A stretch of DNA of 64,000 bases, from positions 115,557 to 179,556 of the forward strand of contig JADJRE010000010.1 of assembly GCA_016712375.1 (NCBI GenBank), read 5' to 3'. This stretch comes from Rhodospirillales bacterium. Its GTDB lineage: Bacteria; Pseudomonadota; Alphaproteobacteria; Rhodospirillales; Defluviicoccaceae. The position numbers and the translations under genes were made by a program. Of the stretch, positions 26,663 to 36,497 are shown piece by piece; position 1 is the first letter of the stretch; each line of letters opens with the position of its first letter. Below the pieces are notes generated by a model, which worked only from the letters and a program-made list of their open reading frames with translations, searched no databases and was not told where the DNA came from.

Positions 26663-27898
26663 TTAGTAGAGGAAGCGGCTGCGGATGGTACCGTCGATTG
26701 CCTCCAACGCCCGCCTGATGCCTTGGCCCTCGGCCAGCTGGCCGTCGACATCGCTGACCATGTAGCCGACGTCGGCGTCGGTGCGGAGATACTGAGCAGC
26801 AATATTGAGATTTCGGCTGGAAAGCACCCCGTTGATACGCATCAACACGCCCGGCACGTTGCGGTGGATGTGCAGAAAGCGGGTAACTCCCTGCTGCACG
26901 GGCAGCGCCACCTCGACGAAGTTAACGGCGCCGACGGTCGAGCCGTTGTCGGAGTAGGTCACCAGTTTGTCGGCGACTGCCGCGCCGATAGCGGCCTGCG
27001 CCTCTTCGGTCGAGCCTCCGACGTGTGGTGTGAGGATGACATTTGTCAAGCCTTGCAACGGGGTCTGCAGCCGCTCTTCGCCGTCGGCGGGCTCCTGTGG
27101 AAAGACGTCGATCGCGGCGCCGCCGAGCCGGCCGTCCCGGAGTGCTTCGGCGAGCGCTTCAAGATCAACGACACTGCCGCGGGCGGCATTGATAAGGATA
27201 GCGCCCGGCCGCATGCGGGCAATCTCGGCGGCGCCGATCATTTTGCGCGTGGCGGGCGTGTCTGGTATATGCAAGCTGACGGCGTCGGCCTCAGCCAGAA
27301 GTTTGTTCAGGGACCGGACCGGAACAGCATTTCCCAACGCCAGCTTGTCCACGATGTCGAAGTAGAGCACCCGCATGCCGATCGCCTCGGCGAGAACGGA
27401 AAGCTGCGAGCCAATGTGTCCGTAGCCAACGATTCCAAGCGTCCGACCACGCACCTCATGCGCGCCGCGGGCGGTCTTGCGCCATATTCCAGCATGGGCC
27501 AGAGTCGATTTCTCCGGGATCCGGCGGAACAGCATGACGATCTCACCCAGCGCCAGCTCGGCGACCGAGCGGGTGTTCGAGTAAGGTGCGTTGAACACGG
27601 GGATTCCTTGGCGTTTCGCCGCATCCACGTCCACTTGGTTGGTGCCGATGCAAAAGCAGCCGATGCAAAACAACCGCGGCGCCGCCGCCAAGACATCGGC
27701 ACTTATCTTTGTCTGGGAGCGGATCCCGAGAATGTGCGTGTCGGCAAGCACCTTTCGCAAAGCACTTCCAGTGGGTGCGCCTTTTATCGTTTCGATGTTG
27801 TGGTAACCAGCATCGGACAGCGCTTGGACGGCACCTGGATGGATGCTCTCGGTGAGCACGACGCGGATACGATCGCGGGGAACCGATAGCCGTGTCAC
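26663..27898 (-). CDS. serA: D-3-phosphoglycerate dehydrogenase
   Basis: 411-residue SerA of the short E. coli type (about 410 residues). It catalyses the first step of serine synthesis, oxidation of 3-phosphoglycerate with NAD+. The NAD-binding loop GIVGYGHIGSQ is followed by the catalytic Arg in NAARGSVVD, the Glu in FPQEPAD and the His in TPHVGGST. The C-terminal ACT domain (RNVPGVLMRINGVLSSRNLNIAAQYL) is the serine-feedback site. Translation starts at GTG 27898 behind GGTGGAG. The gene converges with the cNMP-binding gene and diverges from the exported-protein gene. Confidence 0.95.
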   Translation of the reverse strand: MTRLSVPRDRIRVVLTESIHPGAVQALSDAGYHNIETIKGAPTGSALRKVLADTHILGIRSQTKISADVLAAAPRLFCIGCFCIGTNQVDVDAAKRQGIPVFNAPYSNTRSVAELALGEIVMLFRRIPEKSTLAHAGIWRKTARGAHEVRGRTLGIVGYGHIGSQLSVLAEAIGMRVLYFDIVDKLALGNAVPVRSLNKLLAEADAVSLHIPDTPATRKMIGAAEIARMRPGAILINAARGSVVDLEALAEALRDGRLGGAAIDVFPQEPADGEERLQTPLQGLTNVILTPHVGGSTEEAQAAIGAAVADKLVTYSDNGSTVGAVNFVEVALPVQQGVTRFLHIHRNVPGVLMRINGVLSSRNLNIAAQYLRTDADVGYMVSDVDGQLAEGQGIRRALEAIDGTIRSRFLY

Positions 27899-28003
27899 CA
27901 GAAATCTCCACCTGTGGGGGGCGAAGCCGCCAACCTGTAGCCGGGATTGCTAGGGGTCAAGTGTGCCTTGCCGCCGATCGCGCGGTCGGATCAGGGGCAG
28001 ACA

Positions 28004-28738
28004 TTGACGCGACATAAACACGCTGCTCGAGCGGGATTTGTGGCGGTGGCGGCGTTGCTAAGCCTCTGGCCTATCAGCGCTTGGGCGGCGGCGGCAACGA
28101 CCACTGCCTTGGCTCCGCGCACTCTGTCGCTGCCGATTGGCCGTTTGCAGCTACCAGTGCCGGTGACGGGAGACGTGCGCTATCGCATTCGTGACGGCCA
28201 AGCGGAGATGGATGGTCGCATCGCTGCCGATCTCGCCGAGTTTCAGCAGCAAGCGCCGGCGGTACTCGCGGTCCTGCTGGATCACCGACAGCCATGCGGG
28301 GACCGTCTTTCAGTGCGCGATGGCCACCTCGGCGCCCGCACAGCGGCCCTGTTGGTCGTCGCCACCATCGATTATGGCCGCACCGCCTGCATCGGTGGAC
28401 AGGAGCTTAAAATACTGCCGCGTTCGCAGTACGAAATTGAGTTGCTCCTGCATCCGGTTGTCAGTGCGCGATCGCTGCGAATGCGCAGCGAAGTACTCCG
28501 GCTCGTGCGTCGCGACGGACCCCTGCCGGTCGCGGTAGATGCGCCGCTGCGGCAGATGCTGGCACGGCTGGTCGACGAACGTATCGGCGAATTGTTTCCC
28601 TCAGGTACGGTACCGCCGGATCTGGCGTTGAAGAGCCTGTCCTTCACCGACGCAGGGACAGGCAGGCTTGTTGCACGCATAGAGGCCGCGGGCGTCGTGC
28701 CGCAAAGCGCGCTTGAGCGGCTGCTTGATCGACGTTGA
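28004..28738 (+). CDS. hypothetical exported protein
   Basis: 244 residues, not recognised. The likely start is TTG at 28004 behind AGGGGCAG. It gives a Sec signal peptide (FVAVAALLSLWPISAWAAA). The mature part alternates short hydrophobic strands and has RYRIRDGQAEMDGRIAADL and two Cys (in HRQPCGDRLS and RTACIGGQEL) that could pair in the periplasm. No enzymatic motif is visible. A longer reading from 27947 would place residues in front of the signal peptide and is less likely. It converges with the PRC-barrel gene, 9 bases apart. Confidence 0.7.
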   Translation: MTRHKHAARAGFVAVAALLSLWPISAWAAAATTTALAPRTLSLPIGRLQLPVPVTGDVRYRIRDGQAEMDGRIAADLAEFQQQAPAVLAVLLDHRQPCGDRLSVRDGHLGARTAALLVVATIDYGRTACIGGQELKILPRSQYEIELLLHPVVSARSLRMRSEVLRLVRRDGPLPVAVDAPLRQMLARLVDERIGELFPSGTVPPDLALKSLSFTDAGTGRLVARIEAAGVVPQSALERLLDRR

Positions 28739-28747
28739 TTCGGCGCC

Positions 28748-29155
28748 TCATTTGGCCGTGGGCAGCAACCTCAATTGGTCTTGCGTCATCGTCAGCGTTA
28801 GTCTTCCGTCAGAACCAACGTGAAGTTTGTCCAGGGGCAAAACCACCTCGCGACCGCCGACACCCAGCACTCCGCCGGTTTGCAGGACCACCTGACGTGC
28901 GGCTCCTGGTGACCCGGTCACATCCTCGACAGTGGCGATTTCCTTGTCATCCGACCCGTAAACCGGCTTGTCGCGGAGTTCGCGCGCCGTGAGGCCTTCG
29001 ACGTTAACGTCTTGCTCCATCGATCGCGCTGCACCTCGATCTGCTGGAGCCTTCGTCGCTGCTTCCGGAAGTGGCGGTGTCGTCGACTGAGCGTAAGCGG
29101 GCATTGCCGCCAGGCCGCAAATGACGACCGCCGAATGTACGATCCTGAATGCCAT
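28748..29155 (-). CDS. PRC-barrel domain-containing exported protein
   Basis: 135-residue periplasmic protein. The signal peptide is MAFRIVHSAVVICGLAAMPAYA, then a Ser/Pro-rich linker, then a PRC-barrel (about 60-135: LTARELRDKPVYGSDDKEIATVEDV ... VVLPLDKLHVGSDGRLTLTMTQDQL). PRC-barrels are small beta-barrel docking domains, found in RimM and photosynthetic reaction centre H subunits; exported versions are common in alphaproteobacteria and their role is unclear. The ATG at 29155 follows GGAGGAG. Confidence 0.85.
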   Translation of the reverse strand: MAFRIVHSAVVICGLAAMPAYAQSTTPPLPEAATKAPADRGAARSMEQDVNVEGLTARELRDKPVYGSDDKEIATVEDVTGSPGAARQVVLQTGGVLGVGGREVVLPLDKLHVGSDGRLTLTMTQDQLRLLPTAK

Positions 29156-29473
29156 GTCCAGTGCTCCTCCAAACAACCTCGCGCCAGACCTACGGCGAAA
29201 GGCGGGATGTCATGAACCTACGCATCGGGCTAAGAACAGTTCCTGCAAATGGTTAGAAGGGGGTGCGCGCGATGAAAATATGACGCTCTGGCCGGACTGA
29301 ATTTCCAGGAGGGCGGGATCGGCAGCGTGCGCGGCCGGCGTTGGAGTTGCTTCAACGGGCTTCCTGATGCTCCGGTGGCCGAGGATGCATCGCATTCGCT
29401 GCTGGACAGCCAATCCAGGAACCGGCGAAATGCTCACCGACGATCATTGGATCGAGAGTAGTGGAGGCAGCGG
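29156..29473. other. intergenic region, no gene seen
   Basis: 318 bases between the divergent PRC-barrel and SDR genes. No frame with a ribosome site or known product. Promoters for both genes must lie here but cannot be assigned by eye. Confidence 0.5.
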
Positions 29474-30226
29474 ATGGACCTGTGGCAGTGTCCGGTTGTG
29501 GTAACCGGGGCAGCGTCCGGGCTGGGCGCGGAAACGGCACGGCATCTGGCCGAAGCCGGCGCACGGGTCACCGCCATTGACATTGATGCTGTGCGCGTCA
29601 GCCAAGTCGGTGAGGCGATTGAGGGCCTCGCGATCCCTTGCGATATCTCCGATACCATGGCCGCCGAAGCCGCTTTCCAAAAGGCGCGTGAAGCACACGG
29701 GCCGGCCCGCATCCTGGTCAACTGCGTCGGCCTCGCGCATTCGCAGCGCATCCTGGGAGACGACGGACCGATGCCGCTCGATCATTTTCGCCGCCTGGTC
29801 GAGGTCAACCTGATCAGCACCTTCAACATGATGCGGCTGGCGGCGGGGGATATGGCGAAGTTGCCGCCGCTGGCTAATGGCGAGCGCGGGCTGATCATCT
29901 TCACCGCCTCGATCTCGGCTTACGAGGGGCAGAGCGGCGAAGCTGCCTATGCCGCTTCGAAAGGCGGCGTTGTTAGTATGATCTTGCCGGCGGCACGTGA
30001 ACCAGGCACCTACGGCATCCGCGTCGTCGGCATCGCACCCGGCCTTTTCGGTACTGCGACACTGTTTGCCATGGAACGCAACCTCGATTCCCGATTGGTG
30101 CACGCGATCCCGTTCCCACACCGCTTCGGCGACCCGTCCGAGTTCGCCATGCTTGTCATCCACGTTATCCAGAACGTGATGATCAACGGAACCGTGATGC
30201 GTCTGGACGGGGGCTACCATCGATGA
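29474..30226 (+). CDS. SDR family oxidoreductase, 3-hydroxyacyl-CoA dehydrogenase type 2-like
   Basis: 250-residue short-chain dehydrogenase. The cofactor loop TGAASGLG is at 11-18 and the catalytic Ser146-Tyr159-xxx-Lys163 are in the usual order (TASIS ... YAASK). The acidic IDID segment after the second strand suggests NAD(H). The C-terminal part, with PFPHRFGDPSEFAMLVIHVIQN and MLxG-like MINGTVMRLDGG, matches the type-2 3-hydroxyacyl-CoA/2-methyl-3-hydroxybutyryl-CoA dehydrogenase group (HSD17B10-like). This makes a role in fatty acid or isoleucine breakdown likely. Its stop overlaps the start of the next gene (ATGA). Confidence 0.88.
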   Translation: MDLWQCPVVVTGAASGLGAETARHLAEAGARVTAIDIDAVRVSQVGEAIEGLAIPCDISDTMAAEAAFQKAREAHGPARILVNCVGLAHSQRILGDDGPMPLDHFRRLVEVNLISTFNMMRLAAGDMAKLPPLANGERGLIIFTASISAYEGQSGEAAYAASKGGVVSMILPAAREPGTYGIRVVGIAPGLFGTATLFAMERNLDSRLVHAIPFPHRFGDPSEFAMLVIHVIQNVMINGTVMRLDGGYHR

Positions 30227-31133
30227 GCGACGCCGACCCCGCCGCCACACAACCCAGCCCAACGCCTGAGGGTAACGGCAAGACGATCGTCATCCACATG
30301 GTTTCGCACGCATCAGGGGAACTTGTGGAGATGACCGCGCGCAATGCGGCGGCGCAGCTCGATGGCGTGACCGTCGACCGCCATCTATGGAAATTCGTGC
30401 GCAGCTTGGGGTTGGTTCCTGGCATTCTCGCTGAGATCGCCAAGTGCCGCGGCATCGTCTTTCATAGCATTGCCGCCACCGACATCCGGGAAGCGCTGGA
30501 AGAAGGTTGCCAGCACTTGCGGGTGCCCTGCTTGTTCGTCCTGAGCCCTTCGTCTCGCAGCTGGCTGAATTCTCCGGTGCACCGGTCCGCTTCCGAACCG
30601 CGGCGCGCGACTTCATCGACGAGGACTATTATCAGCTGGTCGAGGCGATGAAATACACGCTCGCCCACGACGATGGATTAGCGGCCGATGACCTGGAAGG
30701 TGCGGACGTTATCCTTGTCGGCGTATCGCGGGCAACGAAGACGCCGACGTGCATGTACCTGGCTGCACGAGGGGTGAAGGCGGCGAACGTTCCGGTGGTG
30801 CCAGGCGTTCCGTTGCCTGACGGTGTGGTGAAGGCCAAAGCCCCGCTGGTGGTGGGACTGACGGTTCAGCCGAGGGTGCTGGCAGAGGTTAGATCGTCCC
30901 GTTTGCGCCGTCTGGCGGAGGACAGCCCCTCTAGTTACGACGAAATCGAAGCAGTGGCGCGCGAGGTGCTGGAGGCACGGCGGATGTGCGCCCGCCACGG
31001 CTGGCGGACGATCGACGTCACCAACCGGCCGATCGAGAACACCGCAGCGTTCATCCTTGACCTGCTGAAGCAGCGGCAAGCGACGACGCAAGCTTCGGAA
31101 GAAGCGCCGCCGCAGCCTTCCAATCCGGCGTGA
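30223..31133 (+). CDS. PEP synthase/PPDK regulatory protein (kinase-pyrophosphorylase), one frameshift near 30542
   Basis: About 302-residue member of the PPRP family (former DUF299). These enzymes phosphorylate a Thr of PEP synthase or pyruvate phosphate dikinase with ADP and remove it with phosphate. The first frame has KTIVIHMVSHASGELVEMTARN and continues to HLRVPCLFVL. The second frame resumes with EPFVSQLAEF and holds the P-loop VGVSRATKTPTCMYLA and the C-terminal VTNRPIENTAAFIL. The frames join if one base is added at about 30540-30545, so one base seems missing. Its start overlaps the SDR stop as ATGA. The target dikinase is not in the window. Confidence 0.82.
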
Positions 31134-31162
31134 ACGGGGCCATGCGTCGGAACGCTCCTTGA

Positions 31163-31447
31163 TCAGTCGCGCTCCTCACCGAGCTGCATCACTCCGATGG
31201 CCATGCCGATCGAGCCGAAGGTAATAAAAAAGCCGAAGAACAGCAGCACCAAGCACAGTTCGCGGTCAGGAGAGGCAAAAATCATCGTGCCTATACCGTG
31301 CAGGTCCTGCCACAATACCAGCGCACCCAGAATTACGCCACCGATGCAACCGAACAGGCAGTGTCGAAGCAGGAAAACGATGAAGCGTTTGTCCTCGTGA
31401 TGCATGATTTTGTGTCGCGACGACCGGGGCAGCGACCGACTCCGCAT
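31163..31447 (-). CDS. hypothetical small membrane protein
   Basis: 94 residues with a charged N terminus (MRSRSLPRSSRHKIMHHEDKR) and two hydrophobic helices, FLLRHCLFGCIGGVILGALVLW and LCLVLLFFGFFITFGSIGMAIG. The ATG at 31447 lies behind GAGGAGAGG. I do not recognise a family. The layout, two helices with both ends probably in the cytoplasm, is that of many small inner-membrane proteins of alphaproteobacteria. It converges with ppsR. Confidence 0.7.
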   Translation of the reverse strand: MRSRSLPRSSRHKIMHHEDKRFIVFLLRHCLFGCIGGVILGALVLWQDLHGIGTMIFASPDRELCLVLLFFGFFITFGSIGMAIGVMQLGEERD

Positions 31448-31496
31448 CGGGTTCCTCTCCTCGCCCAACACTTCTTTCCCTCATTTGTTCCTGCGC

Positions 31497-32261
31497 TTAC
31501 GCCGCTGGCGCGTCTTCCGTCAGCGGCTCAATTCCGGCGTCCCGGAGCATCGCCGTCACCGCGGCTGCGGCGGCGTCGAGGGCAGCGGCGTCGGTAGAGC
31601 GCACCACCAGGCTGACGCCGAAGCGGCCGGAGCGCACGAACGGATAGCTGCCGATCTCAGTTGCTCCGTGCTGCTGTTGCACGTCCGCCAGGGGAGAGGC
31701 GATGCCGCTTTCGGTGGTGAACGCCGAGATCGTCCGCGACAACACCGGATCACCCCCCTTGAGTCCGGCGGTGAGCCCGTCGACCATCGCCTGCAGGATG
31801 CGCGGCACGCCAGGCAGTACCCAGACGTTATCAATCCGGAACCCTGGCGCCGCGCTGACCGGATTGTCGATCAATGATGCCCCCTCTGGTACCTCCGCCA
31901 TCTTGAGCCGCGCTTCGTTCAAGTCGGCCGCCGCGTAATGATGGGTTAGCAGACTGACGGCCTGAGGATCCCGCACCAGCGCCACATTGAACGCGCGCGC
32001 CACCGCGGCGGAAGTGATGTCGTCGTGCGTCGGTCCGATGCCGCCGGTGGTGAACACGTGGTCGTACGCCGCCCGGCAGGCGTTTACGGCGGAGACGATG
32101 GCCCCCTCGTCATCGGCGATGACGCGCGCTTCCATCACCCGGATCCCGACAGTGTTCAGCGACCGCGCCAGATAGGGCAGGTTGGCATCGTGCGTCCGCC
32201 CGGAGAGAATCTCGTTGCCGATAACGATTACGGCGGCGGTGACGGTGCGCGATGCGGGCAT
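31497..32261 (-). CDS. competence/damage-inducible protein A-like, molybdopterin-binding domain
   Basis: 254-residue protein equal to the N-terminal (MoCF, molybdopterin-binding-like) domain of CinA. Diagnostic segments are AAVIVIGNEILSGRTHDAN, VFTTGGIGPTHDDITSAAVARAF and VWVLPGVPRIL. The C-terminal NMN-deamidase domain of full CinA (about 160 residues) is absent, as is normal for the stand-alone alphaproteobacterial form. In CinA this domain is linked to ADP-ribose pyrophosphatase activity. I chose the ATG at 32261; an upstream TTG adds seven residues. panE follows on the same strand upstream with 60 bases between. Confidence 0.88.
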   Translation of the reverse strand: MPASRTVTAAVIVIGNEILSGRTHDANLPYLARSLNTVGIRVMEARVIADDEGAIVSAVNACRAAYDHVFTTGGIGPTHDDITSAAVARAFNVALVRDPQAVSLLTHHYAAADLNEARLKMAEVPEGASLIDNPVSAAPGFRIDNVWVLPGVPRILQAMVDGLTAGLKGGDPVLSRTISAFTTESGIASPLADVQQQHGATEIGSYPFVRSGRFGVSLVVRSTDAAALDAAAAAVTAMLRDAGIEPLTEDAPAA

Positions 32262-32321
32262 GGGACGACATCGTAGCGGCAACCGTGCAGCGACGGAAGC
32301 GTGGCACTGCCTTCTTCTGCG

Positions 32322-33254
32322 TCAGCGCCCGGGTTCGTGCTCGCGCCGCGCCTCGTAGGCCTTCAGGTGCGCGTAGGCGATCCGCAGATGAGGCGCCTCA
32401 ACGCCCTTCTCGGCACCGCGGCGCAGCAGATCGCCGATGATGTGGTCGGCTTCGATGCGACCCCCCGCTTCAACGTCGCGCAGCATCGAGGCCGCGAACC
32501 CCGAGCCGGCTTCGGTCAGTAGTGCGCGGACGCGTGTTATGACGTGCGGCCGGGCGGCGTTGCCGTTCGCTTCGGCGATCGATTGGATTTCATCGAGCAG
32601 GCCGGTGACGACGGCCTCGCCACCGGGCGCAGCGACGATGTCGCCGACCGGCGCCCGCATCAGGCAGGTGGAGGCCGCCAGTGTCGCCAGCAACACCCAC
32701 TTCTCCCACATCTCCAGCACGATAGCGTCGCTGCGCTTGACGTCGACGCGCGCCCGGCCGAGATCGGCGAACAGCACTTCGCAGAAGCGACGCTGATCGT
32801 CCGTGCGGTGCCCGAAGGTGAAGGTGTGCGCGCGGTTGAGATGCTTGACCATGCCATCGCGGGTGAGCGTAGCGGCGATCGCACACAGGCCGCCCAACAC
32901 CCGCTCACTGCCGAAAGCGGAATCCAGACGATCGAGATGCGCCAGCCCGTTCAGCACCGGCAGCACTTTGGTCTGCGGGCCGATCACGCCGCCGACGGTG
33001 CCGATCGCCTCGTCCAGATCGAAGGCCTTGCAGCTCAGCAGCACCACGTCCCACTCGGACGCCGCGGCATCCGCCGTCACGGTCGGTGCCGGCAGCCGGA
33101 TGTCCCCGAGAGGGCTTTCGACGATCAGCCCGTTGGTGCTCAAGAACGCGGCGCGCGCGGGCCGGACGAGGAACGTCACGTCGCATCCAGCTTCCAGCAT
33201 CCGTCCGCCGAAATACCCTCCGGTCGCCCCGGCACCGAGGATCAGAATGCGCAT
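32322..33254 (-). CDS. panE: 2-dehydropantoate 2-reductase
   Basis: 310-residue ketopantoate reductase family enzyme, which makes pantoate for coenzyme A with NADPH. The N terminus MRILILGAGATGGYFGGRML is the Rossmann loop. The catalytic Lys lies in KWVLLATLAASTCLMRAP (family K-x4-N/A region), and the C-terminal DVEAGGRIEADHIIGDLLRRG contains the substrate-binding Ser/Glu-x-D region. The ATG at 33254 follows GGAGGG. Paralogues with other 2-keto acids exist, so the pathway assignment is likely but not certain. Confidence 0.85.
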   Translation of the reverse strand: MRILILGAGATGGYFGGRMLEAGCDVTFLVRPARAAFLSTNGLIVESPLGDIRLPAPTVTADAAASEWDVVLLSCKAFDLDEAIGTVGGVIGPQTKVLPVLNGLAHLDRLDSAFGSERVLGGLCAIAATLTRDGMVKHLNRAHTFTFGHRTDDQRRFCEVLFADLGRARVDVKRSDAIVLEMWEKWVLLATLAASTCLMRAPVGDIVAAPGGEAVVTGLLDEIQSIAEANGNAARPHVITRVRALLTEAGSGFAASMLRDVEAGGRIEADHIIGDLLRRGAEKGVEAPHLRIAYAHLKAYEARREHEPGR

Positions 33255-33375
33255 GCTGCACCCTCCGCTCCAACCCACGCCGCATGATCGGCCAAGTCGC
33301 CGCTACCTCACCGGATATCATCATCACCTTTCGGCGTCGATTTGAAACAGCATTACCGACGGCCGGGAAGACCCA

Positions 33376-34914
33376 TCACCGCCGACCCTGCTTATCGGTC
33401 CGGCCTTGAATGCAGGCTTCCAACAGTCCAAGCCACTTCGTCGCCACAACTTCGGGCCGATAGTGCGAACTCTGCTGCAGTCCGCGAAGTCGAAGCGTCG
33501 CGGCTTGTCCGTCGGATTTGCGCCAGTTTCCCACGTCTGCCAGAATCTTCACCAGGCTGGCGGTGTCGTGCGGATCGAAGTAAAGCGCTGCATTGCCGTA
33601 AACCGAACGATGCACCGGAATATCCGAGGCAATGACGGGCGAGTCGCACCGCATTGCTTCGACGCCGGAGAGATCAAATCCCTCGACGATGCTCGGGCAG
33701 ATAACCGCCGTTGCCGCACTATAAAGGACCCGGAGTTCGTCCATGGGCACCTTCCACAAATGGAAGAGGCCTCGTCCCCGCCACTGGCCGATCGCCGCGG
33801 CTGCCTCGTTGAAGCGCCAGCCCGGATTGGCAACCAGCACCAGATCGGGCACGTCTTGACCATTTTTGCGCAGCTCCGACCATGCGCTGATCAGCATCTG
33901 GTAGTTTTTCCGAGGTTCAAGCGTCGAGACCGCCATGATGTAATGAGGCGACAAACCGGTGTGACCGGCATGCTCGACGATATCCGGTATTGCCGATCGT
34001 GAAGCCTTGTCCTTGCTCATGGCGGATGCCGGACAGGTGCGGCTGTCGACGATTCGCTGCAGCAGGCCATCCGTCGGCTGTTGCGGGTAGAAAAGCGGTG
34101 AAACCATGCAGGGGATGACGCAAACGCGGCCTTCCGCTTCCGGCGCGAGGCGCAGCAAATCATCGCGGACGGGCTCCGAGATGCAGCAGAACGACGCGCC
34201 GTTGCGGACGTTTTCCCGCAGAAGCCGCAAGTGGCGTCGCGCTTCCTCGGCGCCCTCGGAAACGGTGTCCGGATGCAGCACGGGGATGGCGTCGTAATAG
34301 CGGATGATCAGTTTCGTCGCCAAATCGACGCGATATGGAAACGGCGTCTGCGCGATCAGTACATCCCACTCCGAGGTGTCGATCTTCGCGCTCCACGAGC
34401 GCGACCCGGCCGCTCGCGTTGCCGATCGCCGGCCGGTGTGAACGCCGAAATAGGCTTCCTTGAGCGCTTCCTCCCGGTAGCGGGCCGGCAAAGTCGGCGC
34501 GAACAGGCGATTCCAGACGAACTCACCGAACATCACCGTGTCGATGGGTTGCAGCGGATCGCCGCGCAGCCGATAGCGGAGCGATCTTCTAAGGCGAGAG
34601 AGCCAGCTCTTGCGGTAACGTGAAACGACCAGCTGGCGAGCCGTCTTTTCCGCCTTCTTCCTGAGCTGCGCCCGCTCGATCTCGTCGACCAACGCCGCCT
34701 GCGCGCCGGCCGCGTAACCGCCCTCGAGACCGCGGCTCGACCGGGCGGCCCACAGGTCGGCCTGGGTATTCACGACGCCGCCCAGCTGAAGCCCCGGCAC
34801 CGACGCCAGCTCGCCAAACGTCAGCCGCGTTTCCTGACTGATCCCAGAAAACGGCTGCAAGGCGTAGTGCATGTCGATAAGTACGTGAATGCGGGGGTCT
34901 ATTGATTTTGTCAT
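33376..34914 (-). CDS. glycosyltransferase (GT-B, group 1)
   Basis: 512-residue glycosyltransferase. The C-terminal donor domain shows HYIMAVSTLEPRKNYQMLISAW, LVLVANPGWRFNE, LYSAATAVICPSIVEGFDLSGVEAMRCDSPVIASDIPVHRSVYG and a final FDPHDTASLVKIL, all typical of GT4 mannosyl/rhamnosyl-type enzymes. The N-terminal half contains a long acceptor domain beginning VLIDMHYALQPFSGISQETRLTF. It probably acts in the cytoplasm on a lipid-linked polysaccharide. It is the first member of the second polysaccharide region. Confidence 0.88.
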   Translation of the reverse strand: MTKSIDPRIHVLIDMHYALQPFSGISQETRLTFGELASVPGLQLGGVVNTQADLWAARSSRGLEGGYAAGAQAALVDEIERAQLRKKAEKTARQLVVSRYRKSWLSRLRRSLRYRLRGDPLQPIDTVMFGEFVWNRLFAPTLPARYREEALKEAYFGVHTGRRSATRAAGSRSWSAKIDTSEWDVLIAQTPFPYRVDLATKLIIRYYDAIPVLHPDTVSEGAEEARRHLRLLRENVRNGASFCCISEPVRDDLLRLAPEAEGRVCVIPCMVSPLFYPQQPTDGLLQRIVDSRTCPASAMSKDKASRSAIPDIVEHAGHTGLSPHYIMAVSTLEPRKNYQMLISAWSELRKNGQDVPDLVLVANPGWRFNEAAAAIGQWRGRGLFHLWKVPMDELRVLYSAATAVICPSIVEGFDLSGVEAMRCDSPVIASDIPVHRSVYGNAALYFDPHDTASLVKILADVGNWRKSDGQAATLRLRGLQQSSHYRPEVVATKWLGLLEACIQGRTDKQGRR

Positions 34915-35038
34915 TGCTATTCGCCGGCCGCAGCAGCTCCATCGTCGATAATGAGCGTCGCCGCGCTAGCGAACCCGTGGCGGTCCCAACATCCACAATG
35001 TTAACCCATTAAGCGCCTACGTGCCCGCTGCGACATCA

Positions 35039-36279
35039 TCAGACGATTTCGATCTCCGGGAAGGGGAAAATCATCCGGCCTCCGGACGCGAGGAATGCGG
35101 CCTCCCGTTGCAGAATTCCCTCCTTGAAATGCCAGGGCAGGACCAGGAAGTAATCCGGCTTCATTCTCCGCGCCTCCTCTTCCGCAATGATCGGAATGCC
35201 GGTTCCAGGCGTGAATGCGCCGAACTTGTCGGCGTTGACCTCTGCGATGGCGCTCACCTCGGCGGAGGTGATGCCGCAGAACTGCAGTACGACATTGCCC
35301 TTGGTTGATGCACCGTAGCCAACAATCCGTTTGCCCTCGGCCACCAACGCGCTCAACAGACGCTTCAAATCCGCCCGATGCCGGTAGACCCGCTCCTCGA
35401 AGTCGCGGTAGGGCCGGGGCGTCCCCAGCCCCATCCGATCCTCCTGCTCCAGAAGCCAGCCGACTACCGCGTCCGCGCCGCGGCGCGGATCGTTCTTTCG
35501 AGCGGCAGTGACGGCGAAACTGCCGCCGTTAATGGCGTTCATCTTGACGTCAACGGCGCGCATCCCGGCAGCGTCTAACACTCGCTGCACGACACTCAGT
35601 GAGTAGTACTCCAGATGCTCATGACACACCGTGTCGTAGGAGACCATCCGCAGCATCGACGGCATGTAGCTCTGCTCGAAGTGCCACAGCCCGCCCGGAG
35701 CGAGGACGCTTTCCACCTCGCGGGCGAACGCGACCGGGTCTTCCAGATCGTAGAACATGGCGATTGACGTGACGATCTTCGCCGGCGGGGTGCCGGTGCG
35801 GCGGTAGGTCTCGCCCGAGAAGAAATCGGGCACCAACGTGATCTCGTCCGGATAGTATTGCCGCATCTTGTTGCCGGTGGGATCGATTCCGACTCGGCGG
35901 GTCCGGAGGTCGCGTAAGCCTTTAGCGAAGTCCCGTCGTTCGAGCCAATGTCAAGAACAGCATCACCCGGCCGCAGGCCGGCTTGGCGCTCCAGTTCATG
36001 AATTTTCTGTCCTAGGTGACGAACCATGCTCTGGTTGAGGCCGGAGCGGTAACCGTAGTTATCACCATAAATCTCGCCGGCGTCGTAAGAGTGAGCGAGC
36101 TGCAGCAGACCCGATTCCGGACACCAGACCAGACGCAAGGGGCCCTTCGTCACCGGCGCGGCCGCGCTCTTTGGAAACACGCCGGTTAGCGCCTGTTCGC
36201 CCAGATCCAACACCGGGACAAGATGCTTGCTGCCGCTCACCCGGCACCTGGTCAGCTTCGTGTAGCCGTTTGTCGACAT
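35039..36279 (-). CDS. class I SAM-dependent C-methyltransferase, one frameshift near 35901
   Basis: About 413-residue sugar C-methyltransferase-like protein with the three-part layout of the NovU/TylCIII group. It has an N-terminal Cys-bearing putative zinc domain (KLTRCRVSGSKHLVPVLDLG, LVWCPESGLLQL), a SAM-binding core (DAVLDIGSNDGTSLKAY; FEQSYMPSMLRMVSYDTVCHEHLEYYS) and a C-terminal domain with GYGASTKGNVVLQFCGI. The middle is broken. The first frame runs into unrelated residues after TSG, and the second resumes at RRVGIDPTGNKMRQYYPDE if one base is added around 35899-35903. Such enzymes make branched deoxysugars on nucleotide-linked substrates, fitting a polysaccharide locus. Confidence 0.85.
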
Positions 36280-36497
36280 GGTCCCCTCAAACAGGATGCA
36301 TCGGCCTCTTAGACTTCTTTATCCGATTTGGCGAGCGGCAAAAGAAGTTTCCGCGGGCCGTTTCTCCCGCCTGGTGGCCAGCCGCTGGCCGGCGCCTGGG
36401 CCGCAAAACCGCCGGTCTTTCAGGGTAGCGGTGAGATGCCGGTTAAGGCCGGGGCGCCCGCTCCTCGACAAGCCATCACCTGCAACGCAAGCCTCGC
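36280..36497. other. intergenic region with a small hairpin
   Basis: 218 bases between two minus-strand methyltransferase genes. The only clear structure is a 6-bp stem, GGCCAG/CTGGCC, at 36376-36390 with a 3-base loop and no T-run. No gene is seen. Confidence 0.4.
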